Below, in pieces: positions 8,239 through 16,936 of a stretch of 63,754 nt of DNA. Location of the stretch: positions 1 to 63,754 of the forward strand of contig CAMBPS010000008.1 in NCBI GenBank assembly GCA_945869675.1, given 5' to 3'. Every line of letters starts with the position of its first letter. Within the stretch, counting starts at the first letter, position 1. The notes under the pieces are model-generated. The model was not told the origin of the DNA and did no database searches. It saw nothing but the letters and a program-made list of their open reading frames with translations. The translations under genes were made by a program, and so were the position numbers. This stretch comes from Prosthecobacter debontii. Lineage in GTDB: Bacteria > Verrucomicrobiota > Verrucomicrobiia > Verrucomicrobiales > Verrucomicrobiaceae.

Positions 8239-9933
8239 TTAGCTGTCCCCTTGCATGATAATGGCGCTTTCGACGATGGACTTCGCTGCCTCAAGCTCAT
8301 CATTGACGACGACTGCTGCCCCCAGCCTTTTTAGCCGTTCGACATCTGAGGCAAAGCGCGCTCTAGCTAGGACTGGCATCTCAGGTTTTAGTTCGCGAAC
8401 GATGGAGAGAGCTTCTGCGGTGATTGGCGCATCAGGAAAGGTAAAGGCCACCATGCGTGCTTGATCCAGTCGGGTCAGTTCCCAGGTTTCCAGATGGGCG
8501 GCATCGGCGAAAAGCACTGGTTGACCCTGGCGCTTTAAATGCCGAACAGTCTCGGCATTGAGATCAATAACCAAGGTGGGAATCCCTTGATCGAGCAATG
8601 CCTTATTAAGGCGCTCACCCACAGGGCCATGACCAACAATGATGGCATGGCCAGTCATCTGCTTTATTTTCTGTCGGAGGACATCAGATTCTGGCAGCTT
8701 TGGCTTACGTCTGCCCCAGCCTGTTTTCTCTAGCCAGGCACCAAAAGGCTCTGCCATCTTCATCAGTCCAGGTAGAAGTCCCATGCTCAGCGCACAACTG
8801 GCCACAAGAATTTGCTGGGCCCCGGTGCTCCATAAGCCAAGGGGTCCAACTTTTTGCAGTAGCACCAGAGAGAACTCCCCCGCACTGCACAGGCCGATTC
8901 CGGCCATCAAAGCCTGTCGATGCACCAGTCCCAGCCGACGTGCGATTACTGTAATGAGGCCTGCTTTGATGAGCATTAAGCCGGCTGTGAGTGCGATAAT
9001 CGGCTGCCAGTAAACGATGGCCATGCGCACATCCACCATGAGGCCCACAGAAACAAAGAACAGTGTCAAAAACAGATCCTTAATGGGCATCACATCTGCC
9101 AGAATACGCGGTTTAAAGATCGACTCGCTGACTGCCAAACCAGCGACGAAAGCTCCCAGCGCTAATCCCAATTGCAATAGGCCGCCGACAAAAGCTAGTC
9201 CGATGCAGCAGCCAACGATGGAAAGGGTGAATAGCTCCCGATTGCGTGTTCGGGTTACGGCATTCAGCAATGCTGGGATGATCCAGCGTGCGCTGACTCC
9301 TGCGAGGATGACAAATAGCCCACCGCGACCAAGCAGTGAGCCGACGCGGGCTAGCAGGCTGTCTTTATTACCAGCCTCTATCGGCAATAAGAGCGGTAAC
9401 ACCAGAAAAAAAACGATGATGAAAAGATCCTGGAATATGGCTACGGCCAAAGCCATGCGGGCGCCTGGACTAGACTCATGACCGAGTTCTTGAAATGACT
9501 TTAAACTCACGGCCGTGGAGCTCATCGCCAAAGCCACTGCAACGATCACGGCGGCTGCCCATGGAAACTGCATCAGGAGTGCTCCTGCTCCTGCTAATGT
9601 GATGCAAAGTCCCATCTGCCAGCCGCCCCCGACAAAGGCTAGCCGACGAACATACTTGAGATCACTGAGGGAAAACTCCAATCCCAAGGTGAACATTAGC
9701 AACATGACCCCGAACTCTGACATCTGACGGATCCCTGTATGAGAGTGACCACCACCGAGAAGCTCCAGAACGCCGCTATTGACGATCATGACACCGCAAA
9801 GAAAATAGCCTGCAAGCAGCGACTGTTGTAACTTTAGCGAAAGCAGCGAAACTACCACCACCGCCATTAGCATGACTGCCAGTAATATGAAAAGCGGCGG
9901 TAGGCTTTCAGCGGTGGCAAGAAGGAGCGGCAT
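8239..9933 (-). CDS. Kef-type monovalent cation:proton antiporter (CPA2) with TrkA-N domain
   Basis: A 564-residue inner-membrane protein. About twelve hydrophobic segments span residues 1-395 in the CPA2 pattern, with GVMLLMFTLGLEFSL near residue 75 and the SSTAVSLKSF element near 140. A cytosolic Rossmann nucleotide-binding TrkA-N domain starts near residue 428 (AIIVGHGPVGERLNKALLDQG). It resembles YbaL/KefB-type exchangers that move K+ or Na+ against protons and are gated by NAD(H)-type ligands. A stem-loop is placed directly upstream of its ATG (see 9942-9969). Confidence 0.92.
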   Translation of the reverse strand: MPLLLATAESLPPLFILLAVMLMAVVVVSLLSLKLQQSLLAGYFLCGVMIVNSGVLELLGGGHSHTGIRQMSEFGVMLLMFTLGLEFSLSDLKYVRRLAFVGGGWQMGLCITLAGAGALLMQFPWAAAVIVAVALAMSSTAVSLKSFQELGHESSPGARMALAVAIFQDLFIIVFFLVLPLLLPIEAGNKDSLLARVGSLLGRGGLFVILAGVSARWIIPALLNAVTRTRNRELFTLSIVGCCIGLAFVGGLLQLGLALGAFVAGLAVSESIFKPRILADVMPIKDLFLTLFFVSVGLMVDVRMAIVYWQPIIALTAGLMLIKAGLITVIARRLGLVHRQALMAGIGLCSAGEFSLVLLQKVGPLGLWSTGAQQILVASCALSMGLLPGLMKMAEPFGAWLEKTGWGRRKPKLPESDVLRQKIKQMTGHAIIVGHGPVGERLNKALLDQGIPTLVIDLNAETVRHLKRQGQPVLFADAAHLETWELTRLDQARMVAFTFPDAPITAEALSIVRELKPEMPVLARARFASDVERLKRLGAAVVVNDELEAAKSIVESAIIMQGDS

Positions 9934-9941
9934 GATTGATG

Positions 9942-9969
9942 CGAGAAGGATGACTATTGATCCTTCTCG
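9942..9969 (-). promoter_or_regulatory. Stem-loop in the leader of the antiporter gene
   Basis: CGAGAAGGAT and ATCCTTCTCG form a perfect 10-bp stem around an 8-base loop, ending 8 bases before the antiporter ATG (9933) and starting a few bases after the CcsA stop. No T-run follows in either direction. One arm contains an AGAAGGA purine stretch that could serve as ribosome-binding sequence, so the hairpin may tune translation; it may equally be a weak terminator or RNA-processing site. Confidence 0.5.
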
Positions 9970-9972
9970 TCT

Positions 9973-11922
9973 CTAAGCCAAGGTCCTTTTCGCAGCACGC
10001 TCACTCCACCAGAAGCAGAGGCAGACAAACATGAAGATGAATTTAATGCTGTAACCAGTGTTCAGGGCCAATGAGATGCCGGCGGTGAAGCCGTAACTAT
10101 GCAGGCCGACACCGAGTTGATTGACACCGAACCAGCTAAACAGAGTGATAGCTCCCAGTAACAAGGAAAGCGCGTGCAAGCCGATCTCACGAATGTAGCC
10201 ACCCAGCCGGGCATGGAGGATAATGAGGCCCATGAGCACAATCATGAGAGCTCCATTTTCTTTTGGGTCCCAGCCCCAGAAGCGTCCCCAGCTATCGTTG
10301 GCCCAAATACCACCCAGGACAGTTCCAACAAGCGCAAAGAGAACACCAAAACAAACGATGCCATAAACAATCCGCGTGAGCAGCTTTCTGGATTCGATCA
10401 CCAGCTCACCACGAGCGAAAAGGCGATAAATCACATAAACCATGGAGGTGATAGAACCAAGCATGGCCCCAGCATAGCCGATGTTGATACAGGTCACATG
10501 CGTGGCGAGCCAGAAGTTGGTGATCAAGACAGCTTCAAGGGTGGGCATGGTGTCTCGGGCATCCAGAGCCATGAAGCGATTGGCGGCAAACATGCCCAGG
10601 GCCCCCACAAAGCCTGCAACGACTAGGCCGATGCCCTGACGGGTAAAGCGCTCGATGAATAGACCGACAATGGCGACAACTCCCGTGATGAAAAGAATCG
10701 TTTCATAGAGTGTGGCAATCGGTGGGCGTTCATTGATGATGCAACGCTGAGTGATCCCCCAAACATTGTAACCCACGGCGAGCAGGATGCTGATCCAGGC
10801 AATGCGCGCGGACCACTTGGCAAGAGACGTTTTGGGTGCAATAAGGCTGATGAAGGCGACCAGGAAGCCCAGCAGATACCAAACAAGCGCGTAGGTGAAG
10901 TAGTCGTTCTTATGATAGCTGATTTCGCGGTCCACGTGTTTCAGTTCGCCACGCTTTTCAGCAGCTGCACGAACATCGGAGACTAACGTTTTGACGGCAG
11001 GACCAAAGGTATCTGCCTTCAGGCTGGCTGTATAGAGAGCGTCCTTGGCTTTGGAGATGCGTAGTTCACCCTCTGGGATTTTACCTTCTTTCATGAGGCT
11101 GGTGACTGTCTGCTCGACTTGTAACCAGGTGTCATTTTTAGCGTCATCGGGTGGGATGAAGGCGAGGGTCTTGCCGGGTCGTAGGGTGGTGTTGATGAAG
11201 AGTTCCAAGAGCTTCGCTCGGGGTTCCTCACCCAGAGCGGTCATCTTTTCTGGATTGCGGATCAGATCACCGAGCTTCACGGCCAAATCCCAGACTTCCC
11301 TGTAGCCTGACATTTCTTTGGCCAACTCAGGCGGTAGAATGGCTGAAATTTCTTTGGGCCAATCAGTGCGCGCCGCTGTCATGAAATCGCTCACTGCATC
11401 GTAGTCGAAAAAGTTGCGCGCCAGATCGATGACGTTGCGCTGCACGCCTGTTAATTGGTCGGTTTCCAGTTCGCCGTAGGATTGAGCACGTTTGATCAGC
11501 TCTTCCTTGCCCTTGACGATTTCATTCCAGGAGTAGCGGTCACGTAGACTTTTCGGGTCCACACCGATTTCGCCAACAGCTTGAGAGTTATCCACCACAA
11601 AAAGTGGTAGATCCCGCGCAATGTCTGGGCGGAACCAAGATAGCAGTAGCCACTCGATAGCCTTTAATTTCTTCACGTCTGGCAGCTGCGGATGATCGAC
11701 AGAGATGCTTTGTTTGCCATGCAGACGTAGGAGCAAAAATCGCGCATAAGTATCCAGCGGCTTGATGCGCCCACCTTCCTGGACAGGCAACGATTGAAAG
11801 CTGGTAACGATGTCCTTATCACGCAAAAGAGCGGGATTAGGAAGCTGAGCGAATAGCGAGCTAGCCAGAAAGCTAAGCGCGAGAATGAAGGTTTTCATGG
11901 CAGAGGACAAAAAGGAAAGCAA
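9973..11922 (-). CDS. ccsA: Cytochrome c biogenesis protein CcsA/ResC (system II), long form
   Basis: A 649-residue protein. A signal-like N-terminus is followed by a large extracytoplasmic region (about 25-345) and then about eight membrane segments carrying the CcsA signature WGRFWGWDPKE near residue 550, the heme-handling WWD-type motif. Conserved flanking His residues (WLATHVTC, LHARLGGYI, GLHSYGF) fit heme ligation. With ResB it forms the synthase that exports heme and attaches it to CxxCH apocytochromes outside the membrane. The gene lies 15 bases after resB and serves the several c-type cytochromes encoded next to it. Confidence 0.93.
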   Translation of the reverse strand: MLSFLSSAMKTFILALSFLASSLFAQLPNPALLRDKDIVTSFQSLPVQEGGRIKPLDTYARFLLLRLHGKQSISVDHPQLPDVKKLKAIEWLLLSWFRPDIARDLPLFVVDNSQAVGEIGVDPKSLRDRYSWNEIVKGKEELIKRAQSYGELETDQLTGVQRNVIDLARNFFDYDAVSDFMTAARTDWPKEISAILPPELAKEMSGYREVWDLAVKLGDLIRNPEKMTALGEEPRAKLLELFINTTLRPGKTLAFIPPDDAKNDTWLQVEQTVTSLMKEGKIPEGELRISKAKDALYTASLKADTFGPAVKTLVSDVRAAAEKRGELKHVDREISYHKNDYFTYALVWYLLGFLVAFISLIAPKTSLAKWSARIAWISILLAVGYNVWGITQRCIINERPPIATLYETILFITGVVAIVGLFIERFTRQGIGLVVAGFVGALGMFAANRFMALDARDTMPTLEAVLITNFWLATHVTCINIGYAGAMLGSITSMVYVIYRLFARGELVIESRKLLTRIVYGIVCFGVLFALVGTVLGGIWANDSWGRFWGWDPKENGALMIVLMGLIILHARLGGYIREIGLHALSLLLGAITLFSWFGVNQLGVGLHSYGFTAGISLALNTGYSIKFIFMFVCLCFWWSERAAKRTLA

Positions 11923-11937
11923 AGGTGGGGTAAGATT

Positions 11938-13116
11938 TCAGGCGGTCTTCGTTTTGAGGGGCCTTTTCAAAAACCGAATCAGATGTCCGAGAAACGTGAT
12001 GATAAGACCAATGGCGACGGCGACGCAGCTCCAGAGTGGCCATTGGTCTGATGGGTTGGTGACGACGGTGAAGACGGACTGTTCGCCACTGCTGCCTTCG
12101 CTAAAGCTGGCTTGATAGACCACGTAACCCTGATCACGAACGGGAACGTTCATGGTCACGACTTTGGGTTCTTCTTTGCCATCGCTGCTGATCTTGGTGA
12201 CATGGCTGGTGAATTTTTTGGCCTTCATGGTTCCGGGATGAAGCTCGCGGACGAAGTCGTTCAGACGAATGGCAAACGGCAGTTTCCACTTCATACGACT
12301 GAGAGAGATAGCATAGGAGATGTCTCCCACTTTGACCGTGAAGGGTTCTTGAGCACGCTCCCAGAGGATGGCCTTTTGCTCGGCTCCATCTTTAGATTTT
12401 ACGGCGATTTCGACAGCAGAGACGTTGCCTTCATCTTCCTTGGCGTTTTTGACAGGCTGTATGCGATAGCCATCGATAGCGGTTTTGTCACCTTCTTCAG
12501 CCTGCATGACGTTGGCGTTGCGTTGGTAACCTGTGACGAGGATTTCAAAGGGCAGATCTTTGGCAAAGAAAGTGCGCGCTTTCCCAGGATCAAGATCGGC
12601 AAAGTGCTTCATGGGAATGATCAGCGCTTTGTCGTCGCCCTTACCTGTGGCATCATAGCGATGCACTTCCAGAGTCCGTTCGTGATAGCTCTGATACTGG
12701 TCACTGGCTTGACCTTCGAAGAGTGGCATGGCACCTTCCGTCTTGTAGAGAAAGCTCACGAAGCCTGCGGCTAGCATGAACAGGATGGCTAGATGAGAAA
12801 TTAAGTTACCCATCGTGCGCCAACCTTTTCTCATGCGGATCACTGCGCCACAGAGCATGTTAAAAAAGAGAATGACCATGAGTAGCCCACCTCCAGGAAG
12901 AGGCAGAGGAATCAGGGTGCCGCCAAGATTGACGTCATGGATCAACCACCATGAATCAAAGTAAATGCGCTGACTGTCGAGCAGGCCGATGTCTTTTTGT
13001 GAGATGGTGCCAAGGAAGGTATCTATGAGCAAGAAGCTCAGGACCGTGATCGCTAGCCCATAGGAGGACAGGATGGCAAAGAGTTGACCGGGTAGGCTGG
13101 TGGGCTTGGCAGACAT
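11938..13116 (-). CDS. resB: ResB-like cytochrome c biogenesis protein
   Basis: A 392-residue protein with the ResB layout: three hydrophobic segments in the first 130 residues (AILSSYGLAITVLSFLLIDTFLG type start, then two more), a large extracytoplasmic domain with LNDFVRELHPGTMKAKKFTSHV near residue 275, and a last membrane segment near 365-385. It is the partner of CcsA in system II cytochrome c maturation. The two genes are adjacent in the usual order and spaced for co-translation. It is shorter than the fused ResBC forms of epsilonproteobacteria. Confidence 0.88.
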   Translation of the reverse strand: MSAKPTSLPGQLFAILSSYGLAITVLSFLLIDTFLGTISQKDIGLLDSQRIYFDSWWLIHDVNLGGTLIPLPLPGGGLLMVILFFNMLCGAVIRMRKGWRTMGNLISHLAILFMLAAGFVSFLYKTEGAMPLFEGQASDQYQSYHERTLEVHRYDATGKGDDKALIIPMKHFADLDPGKARTFFAKDLPFEILVTGYQRNANVMQAEEGDKTAIDGYRIQPVKNAKEDEGNVSAVEIAVKSKDGAEQKAILWERAQEPFTVKVGDISYAISLSRMKWKLPFAIRLNDFVRELHPGTMKAKKFTSHVTKISSDGKEEPKVVTMNVPVRDQGYVVYQASFSEGSSGEQSVFTVVTNPSDQWPLWSCVAVAIGLIITFLGHLIRFLKRPLKTKTA

Positions 13117-13137
13117 GGGTGTAAATGGGAAAAACGG

Positions 13138-13761
13138 TTACTGCTGCTGGGTGCGCAGTTTCAGCGAGGCGACGAATTGATCAAAAGCTGCCGTGTTTGC
13201 CTCAACGAGAGCTTTTGGGCCAACCATTTTCACGAACAATCCTGCCTCGCCAAGTGAAGCCACAATGCCTTGCAATCGTTGATCGGGCTTGGATTCAGCT
13301 GCGCCAACATTGGTATATGCTCCATCGACGGTGACATAGACGCCTTGGATACCCATAAGTGTTTTTTGTGGTAGCTTGGCCAAATCTTCCTCCGTGAGTT
13401 CAGGCTGAGCCATTTGTTTCCTCCAACGATTTACATTGGCTAATACACCACCAGCACCTCCAGGCAACATGGCTAGATAGCACTCGCCCTCTTTATTGGG
13501 GCCAAAGGTCAGGTTCACTGGGCGCATCTGGCTGCGCTCAGCCTGGGCCCAGCCTGCAGGTGTTTCCCAGCGCAGGCGCTCGTCACCAAAGCGCTCTTGC
13601 GGATAGGCATTCAGCTTGGGTTTGGCCTCATAGGTGGAAATGTCGCGCGTTTGCTTGATCTCCATCCGCTCTGACACGCGGTCACAACTGGAAAATGCGA
13701 GGGATAAAAGGAAACAAAGGTGCGCGAGGCTTGCCTTGAGTCTTGAAGCGGATGTGGACAT
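13138..13761 (-). CDS. Putative lipoprotein upstream of resB
   Basis: A 207-residue protein with a hydrophobic N-terminus ending in LAFSSC, a plausible lipobox with Cys26 as the lipidated residue. The mature part has segments LRWETPAGW, RPVNLTFGP and KMVGPKALVEAN, a pattern seen in exported proteins of Verrucomicrobia and Planctomycetes, but I do not recognise a named family. It lies 21 bases upstream of resB and so probably belongs to the cytochrome maturation operon. Function is unknown. Confidence 0.7.
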   Translation of the reverse strand: MSTSASRLKASLAHLCFLLSLAFSSCDRVSERMEIKQTRDISTYEAKPKLNAYPQERFGDERLRWETPAGWAQAERSQMRPVNLTFGPNKEGECYLAMLPGGAGGVLANVNRWRKQMAQPELTEEDLAKLPQKTLMGIQGVYVTVDGAYTNVGAAESKPDQRLQGIVASLGEAGLFVKMVGPKALVEANTAAFDQFVASLKLRTQQQ

Positions 13762-13858
13762 GTCAGTGGGGGAAACGAATGAATGCCGTCTTACCTAGGG
13801 ACTTAAGTAAGGCGGCTTCCAAGATATGAAACGCGATGAAGCGCTTGGCTAGCTTCAA

Positions 13859-15640
13859 TTATTTTACTGCAGTTGCAGGTGCAGGCTTGACCTCAGGCTT
13901 GGCTGGTGCAGCTGGTGTTGAGGCTGGCTTTGCGGCCGGTTTCGCAGGGGTTTGGGTGGCCTCGGCTTTTTTGGGCGCTTCTTTTTTGGCTGGAGCAGGT
14001 GGCGGCGCTGGCGGTGGTGTGGTGAGCTTGGCGATCTCGGCGTCACTGAGCCCGACATTGACCTTAAGACCTGGGATTTGTCCTTCAAGCGCGGTGGCTG
14101 CGGCCCTTGTGACGCCGGTCTGCCAGACGAAGACTTTTTTCAGGGACTTGATACCAGAAAGTTTGGTCAAGCCTGCATCAGTGGTTTTGGTGCCGTAGAG
14201 ATTGATGTATTCCAACGCTTTGAGAGAGCTAAACCCAGCAAGAGCGACATCGGTGATTTTGGTGTTTTCCAAGTGTAAACGTTCTAGGTTTACCAGCTTG
14301 GCTAGCGTAGCGCTAGCCGCATCTGTGATCTGACTGCGGGCTAGATCGACCCAGATGATTTGAGTCGCAATTGGTTCCAGCATGGCGAGTTCCTTATCAC
14401 CAAATTTATCGGCTGCATTGATCACGCTCAGTCGCAGTTGCTCTGTATCCTGAGCCAGGGGCATCAGACTGGCGTTTAAAGCCTGCATTTTAGCTGAAAT
14501 TTCAGCGACTTGTTTCTTCTCGGCGTCCGAAAGTGGCTTGGCTTTTGGCTTCTCTACTTTAGGCGCGGCAGCATGAGTGTCAGCGGCTTTGGCTAATCCT
14601 TTGCCTAGCATGGCAGCAAGGGCTGCTTCGACTTCTGGGGTGGGTTTAGTGGCTGCGACGGTAGCGCTATCAGAGGCACCCGTTTCGATCCACCATTTGA
14701 GTAGCGCCAATTCTTCCTTAGTAACCTGAGGTTCGTCGCTCGGCGGCATGTGTTCGTCGTCATCACTGGCCAGATTGATGCGGGTAAGCATGAGGCTGTC
14801 CTTGGTATTTTTGGGGATGACCGTGGTGGCTCCGTCGCCGCCTCCTTTCATGATCGCCGCAAATTCATGCAACTGTAGTTTCCCCTTCTTTTTCTCAGCT
14901 CCATGGCAGGAAACACATTTGGCCTGCATGATCGGGGCGATGACGTCTTTATAAACGATCGCCTTTGCAGCGATGACAGGGTCCAGCTTTCCACCTGCAG
15001 TAGGCGCTGCAGCGGGAGCAGTTGCAGGAGCAGTCGCCGGTTTTGCCGCAGGAGCGGGGGCTGCCGCGGCCGTCGCTACTGGTTTGGCATCATCTTCAGC
15101 GCTCCAACCAGTGTTGATGTGAGCACCGCTGAGTTTGCCTTTTAATGCAGCGACACCTGCCTTGGTCACACCTGTCTGCCAGAGGTAGAGGGACTTCATT
15201 TTGGTCAACCCAGTCAGTTTTGAAAGTCCTGCATCGGTGACCTTGGTGTTGTAGAGATTCAAATATTCTAGCGAGGTTAGCCCTTTGAGATGATCCAGCC
15301 CTGCATCGCTGATGCCGGTGCCTTCGAGGTGCAATTCTTTGAGGTTTTTATATCCAGCCAAAGCTTTTAAGCCTGCATCCGTGACTTTTGTTTTGGCCAG
15401 ATCTAGTGAGGATATTTTTGCTGCGATTGGGGCCAGTGGGGCTAGTCCTGCATCGACGAACTCTTTGGCTACGTTCAAGGCGGTGAATCGATAGGTTTGA
15501 CCATCGGCGGAGACTGGCATCAGGGAGGCTCCCGTTGCGTTGACTTGATCCAAAGTGGCTTTGAGCGCCGGATCAGCCACGGGCTGGTCCGCAGCCATCA
15601 GTGGCAAAGCTAGAAGTGAGATGAGGATGGCGTGTTTCAT
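13859..15640 (-). CDS. Exported LRR-cytochrome c-LRR protein
   Basis: A 593-residue exported protein with signal peptide (about 1-16). Residues about 25-180 form a leucine-rich block (TDAGLKAL, LKELHLEGTGISDAGL, LEYLNLYNTKVTDAGL). After an Ala/Pro linker comes a planctomycete-type cytochrome c domain with one CVSCHG heme motif near residue 240, followed by the conserved MPP segment. A second LRR block (about 375-535) repeats the first one feature by feature, down to the closing WQTGVT motif. The tail is a long Ala/Pro/Lys-rich segment. The symmetrical layout implies an internal duplication. It probably binds a partner while carrying one heme; function is unknown. Confidence 0.85.
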   Translation of the reverse strand: MKHAILISLLALPLMAADQPVADPALKATLDQVNATGASLMPVSADGQTYRFTALNVAKEFVDAGLAPLAPIAAKISSLDLAKTKVTDAGLKALAGYKNLKELHLEGTGISDAGLDHLKGLTSLEYLNLYNTKVTDAGLSKLTGLTKMKSLYLWQTGVTKAGVAALKGKLSGAHINTGWSAEDDAKPVATAAAAPAPAAKPATAPATAPAAAPTAGGKLDPVIAAKAIVYKDVIAPIMQAKCVSCHGAEKKKGKLQLHEFAAIMKGGGDGATTVIPKNTKDSLMLTRINLASDDDEHMPPSDEPQVTKEELALLKWWIETGASDSATVAATKPTPEVEAALAAMLGKGLAKAADTHAAAPKVEKPKAKPLSDAEKKQVAEISAKMQALNASLMPLAQDTEQLRLSVINAADKFGDKELAMLEPIATQIIWVDLARSQITDAASATLAKLVNLERLHLENTKITDVALAGFSSLKALEYINLYGTKTTDAGLTKLSGIKSLKKVFVWQTGVTRAAATALEGQIPGLKVNVGLSDAEIAKLTTPPPAPPPAPAKKEAPKKAEATQTPAKPAAKPASTPAAPAKPEVKPAPATAVK

Positions 15641-15675
15641 GTGTAAAAGAGTAGTTTTGTCGGTAAGGAAGTTCG

Positions 15676-16836
15676 TTACTGAGGCAGGGCTTCTTTCGCG
15701 TCAGCGGGGAATTGTGCGTCGCTGACCTTTTGGGTAGCACTAGCACCGGCCTGAACCCAGTATCGGATGGCTGAGATTTCGGCTGGCGTGAGCTGATCTT
15801 TACCCTCTGGTGGCATGTGAACATCGTCGTCGATCGGAGCGACAATGGACTGAATGGTCAGGCTCTCGTCAGGCTTGCCTGGGACAATGTTGTTTTTCTT
15901 TTCTGCGGCGTTTTCACCGCCAATCAGGAGGCTTTCAAAGGTGTCCATGCGCAGATCGCCTTTTTGCTTTTCCTCGCCATGACACTTGTTGCACTTGGCG
16001 GCAAAGATCGGCAGGATCACATCTTGGAAGACGAGTTTATCCTTCCCACTTGGCACAGAAGCTGGTGGAAGGTTCGGATTTGGCGCTGGCAGGGTCTTAG
16101 AAGGTGGGGCTTCGACACTGGTCGCAGGTGCTGGCTTCGGTGCAGGAGTGACCGGCTCTACGGCTGGCTGAGCTTTTGATTCATTGGCAGACGCTTTGGG
16201 TGGTTCCACCATGCTGAGCATCCATTTCTCCAGGGTGATCATTTGACTCTTCATCGGCTCTGGCGCGTGTTCGGTCAGGAACTTGCTGCCATGGCTCATA
16301 TTGCCACCAAAGTGCGCACCCAGGCTCATGAGACCGAAACTGCCAAAAAACACGGCTCGGTAAGCATGCATCAGTTCACGATTCTGCTGTCCCATGGCAT
16401 AAAGACGGAGGCACAGGGCAAGGAGGACACCTGCAGTGCCCACTAACGCCAACGTCTGATGCAGCGTGAAGTTACCTCCCGTGTAGCCGCCTTCACGCGA
16501 AAGCATGATGCCTGCTAAAACCGCCAGCACAGAGCCAGCTGCTCCGATCCAGAGGGTCAAAAGTGCAGCTGATCCAAATCTGTATTCACCAGTGCTGGTC
16601 AGGCAGGCCAATTCCATGATGGACAGAACAATCAGGGCTCCGACTGGTAGATGCAGCAAAATGGGGTGAAAGCGCCCAATGAAAAGAACCGTGCTGGCGG
16701 CTTCACCTTTCGGTGCCTCATACAAGGGCGGGAAAATAAGTAGACCGATCACAAAGCTGAGGATCAGCAATACCGTTGCTGTCCAGACAACGGTGTTTGA
16801 CTTAGACTCGTCGTATTCTTGTGGGGGGTAAGACAT
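15676..16836 (-). CDS. Membrane-anchored planctomycete-type cytochrome c protein
   Basis: A 386-residue protein with about five hydrophobic segments in the first 190 residues (one at 20-40, then a DUF2231-like set beginning FHPILLHLPVGALIVLS), a Pro/Ala-rich linker (about 215-265) and a C-terminal cytochrome domain with KCNKCHGE near residue 283 and the HMPPEGKDQLT segment near 345. It is probably an electron-transfer protein facing the periplasm. It lies 35 bases upstream of the LRR-cytochrome gene; the two and the CcsA/ResB genes form one functional block. Confidence 0.85.
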   Translation of the reverse strand: MSYPPQEYDESKSNTVVWTATVLLILSFVIGLLIFPPLYEAPKGEAASTVLFIGRFHPILLHLPVGALIVLSIMELACLTSTGEYRFGSAALLTLWIGAAGSVLAVLAGIMLSREGGYTGGNFTLHQTLALVGTAGVLLALCLRLYAMGQQNRELMHAYRAVFFGSFGLMSLGAHFGGNMSHGSKFLTEHAPEPMKSQMITLEKWMLSMVEPPKASANESKAQPAVEPVTPAPKPAPATSVEAPPSKTLPAPNPNLPPASVPSGKDKLVFQDVILPIFAAKCNKCHGEEKQKGDLRMDTFESLLIGGENAAEKKNNIVPGKPDESLTIQSIVAPIDDDVHMPPEGKDQLTPAEISAIRYWVQAGASATQKVSDAQFPADAKEALPQ

Positions 16837-16936
16837 AGAGTTGAAGGGATGGTTGATAGTCCCAAAGATACCAACGCTGATCTGAATTCAAATCGTTCAT
16901 TCTTCCCATACCGGATTCTAGCAGAGGCATGTCGAA

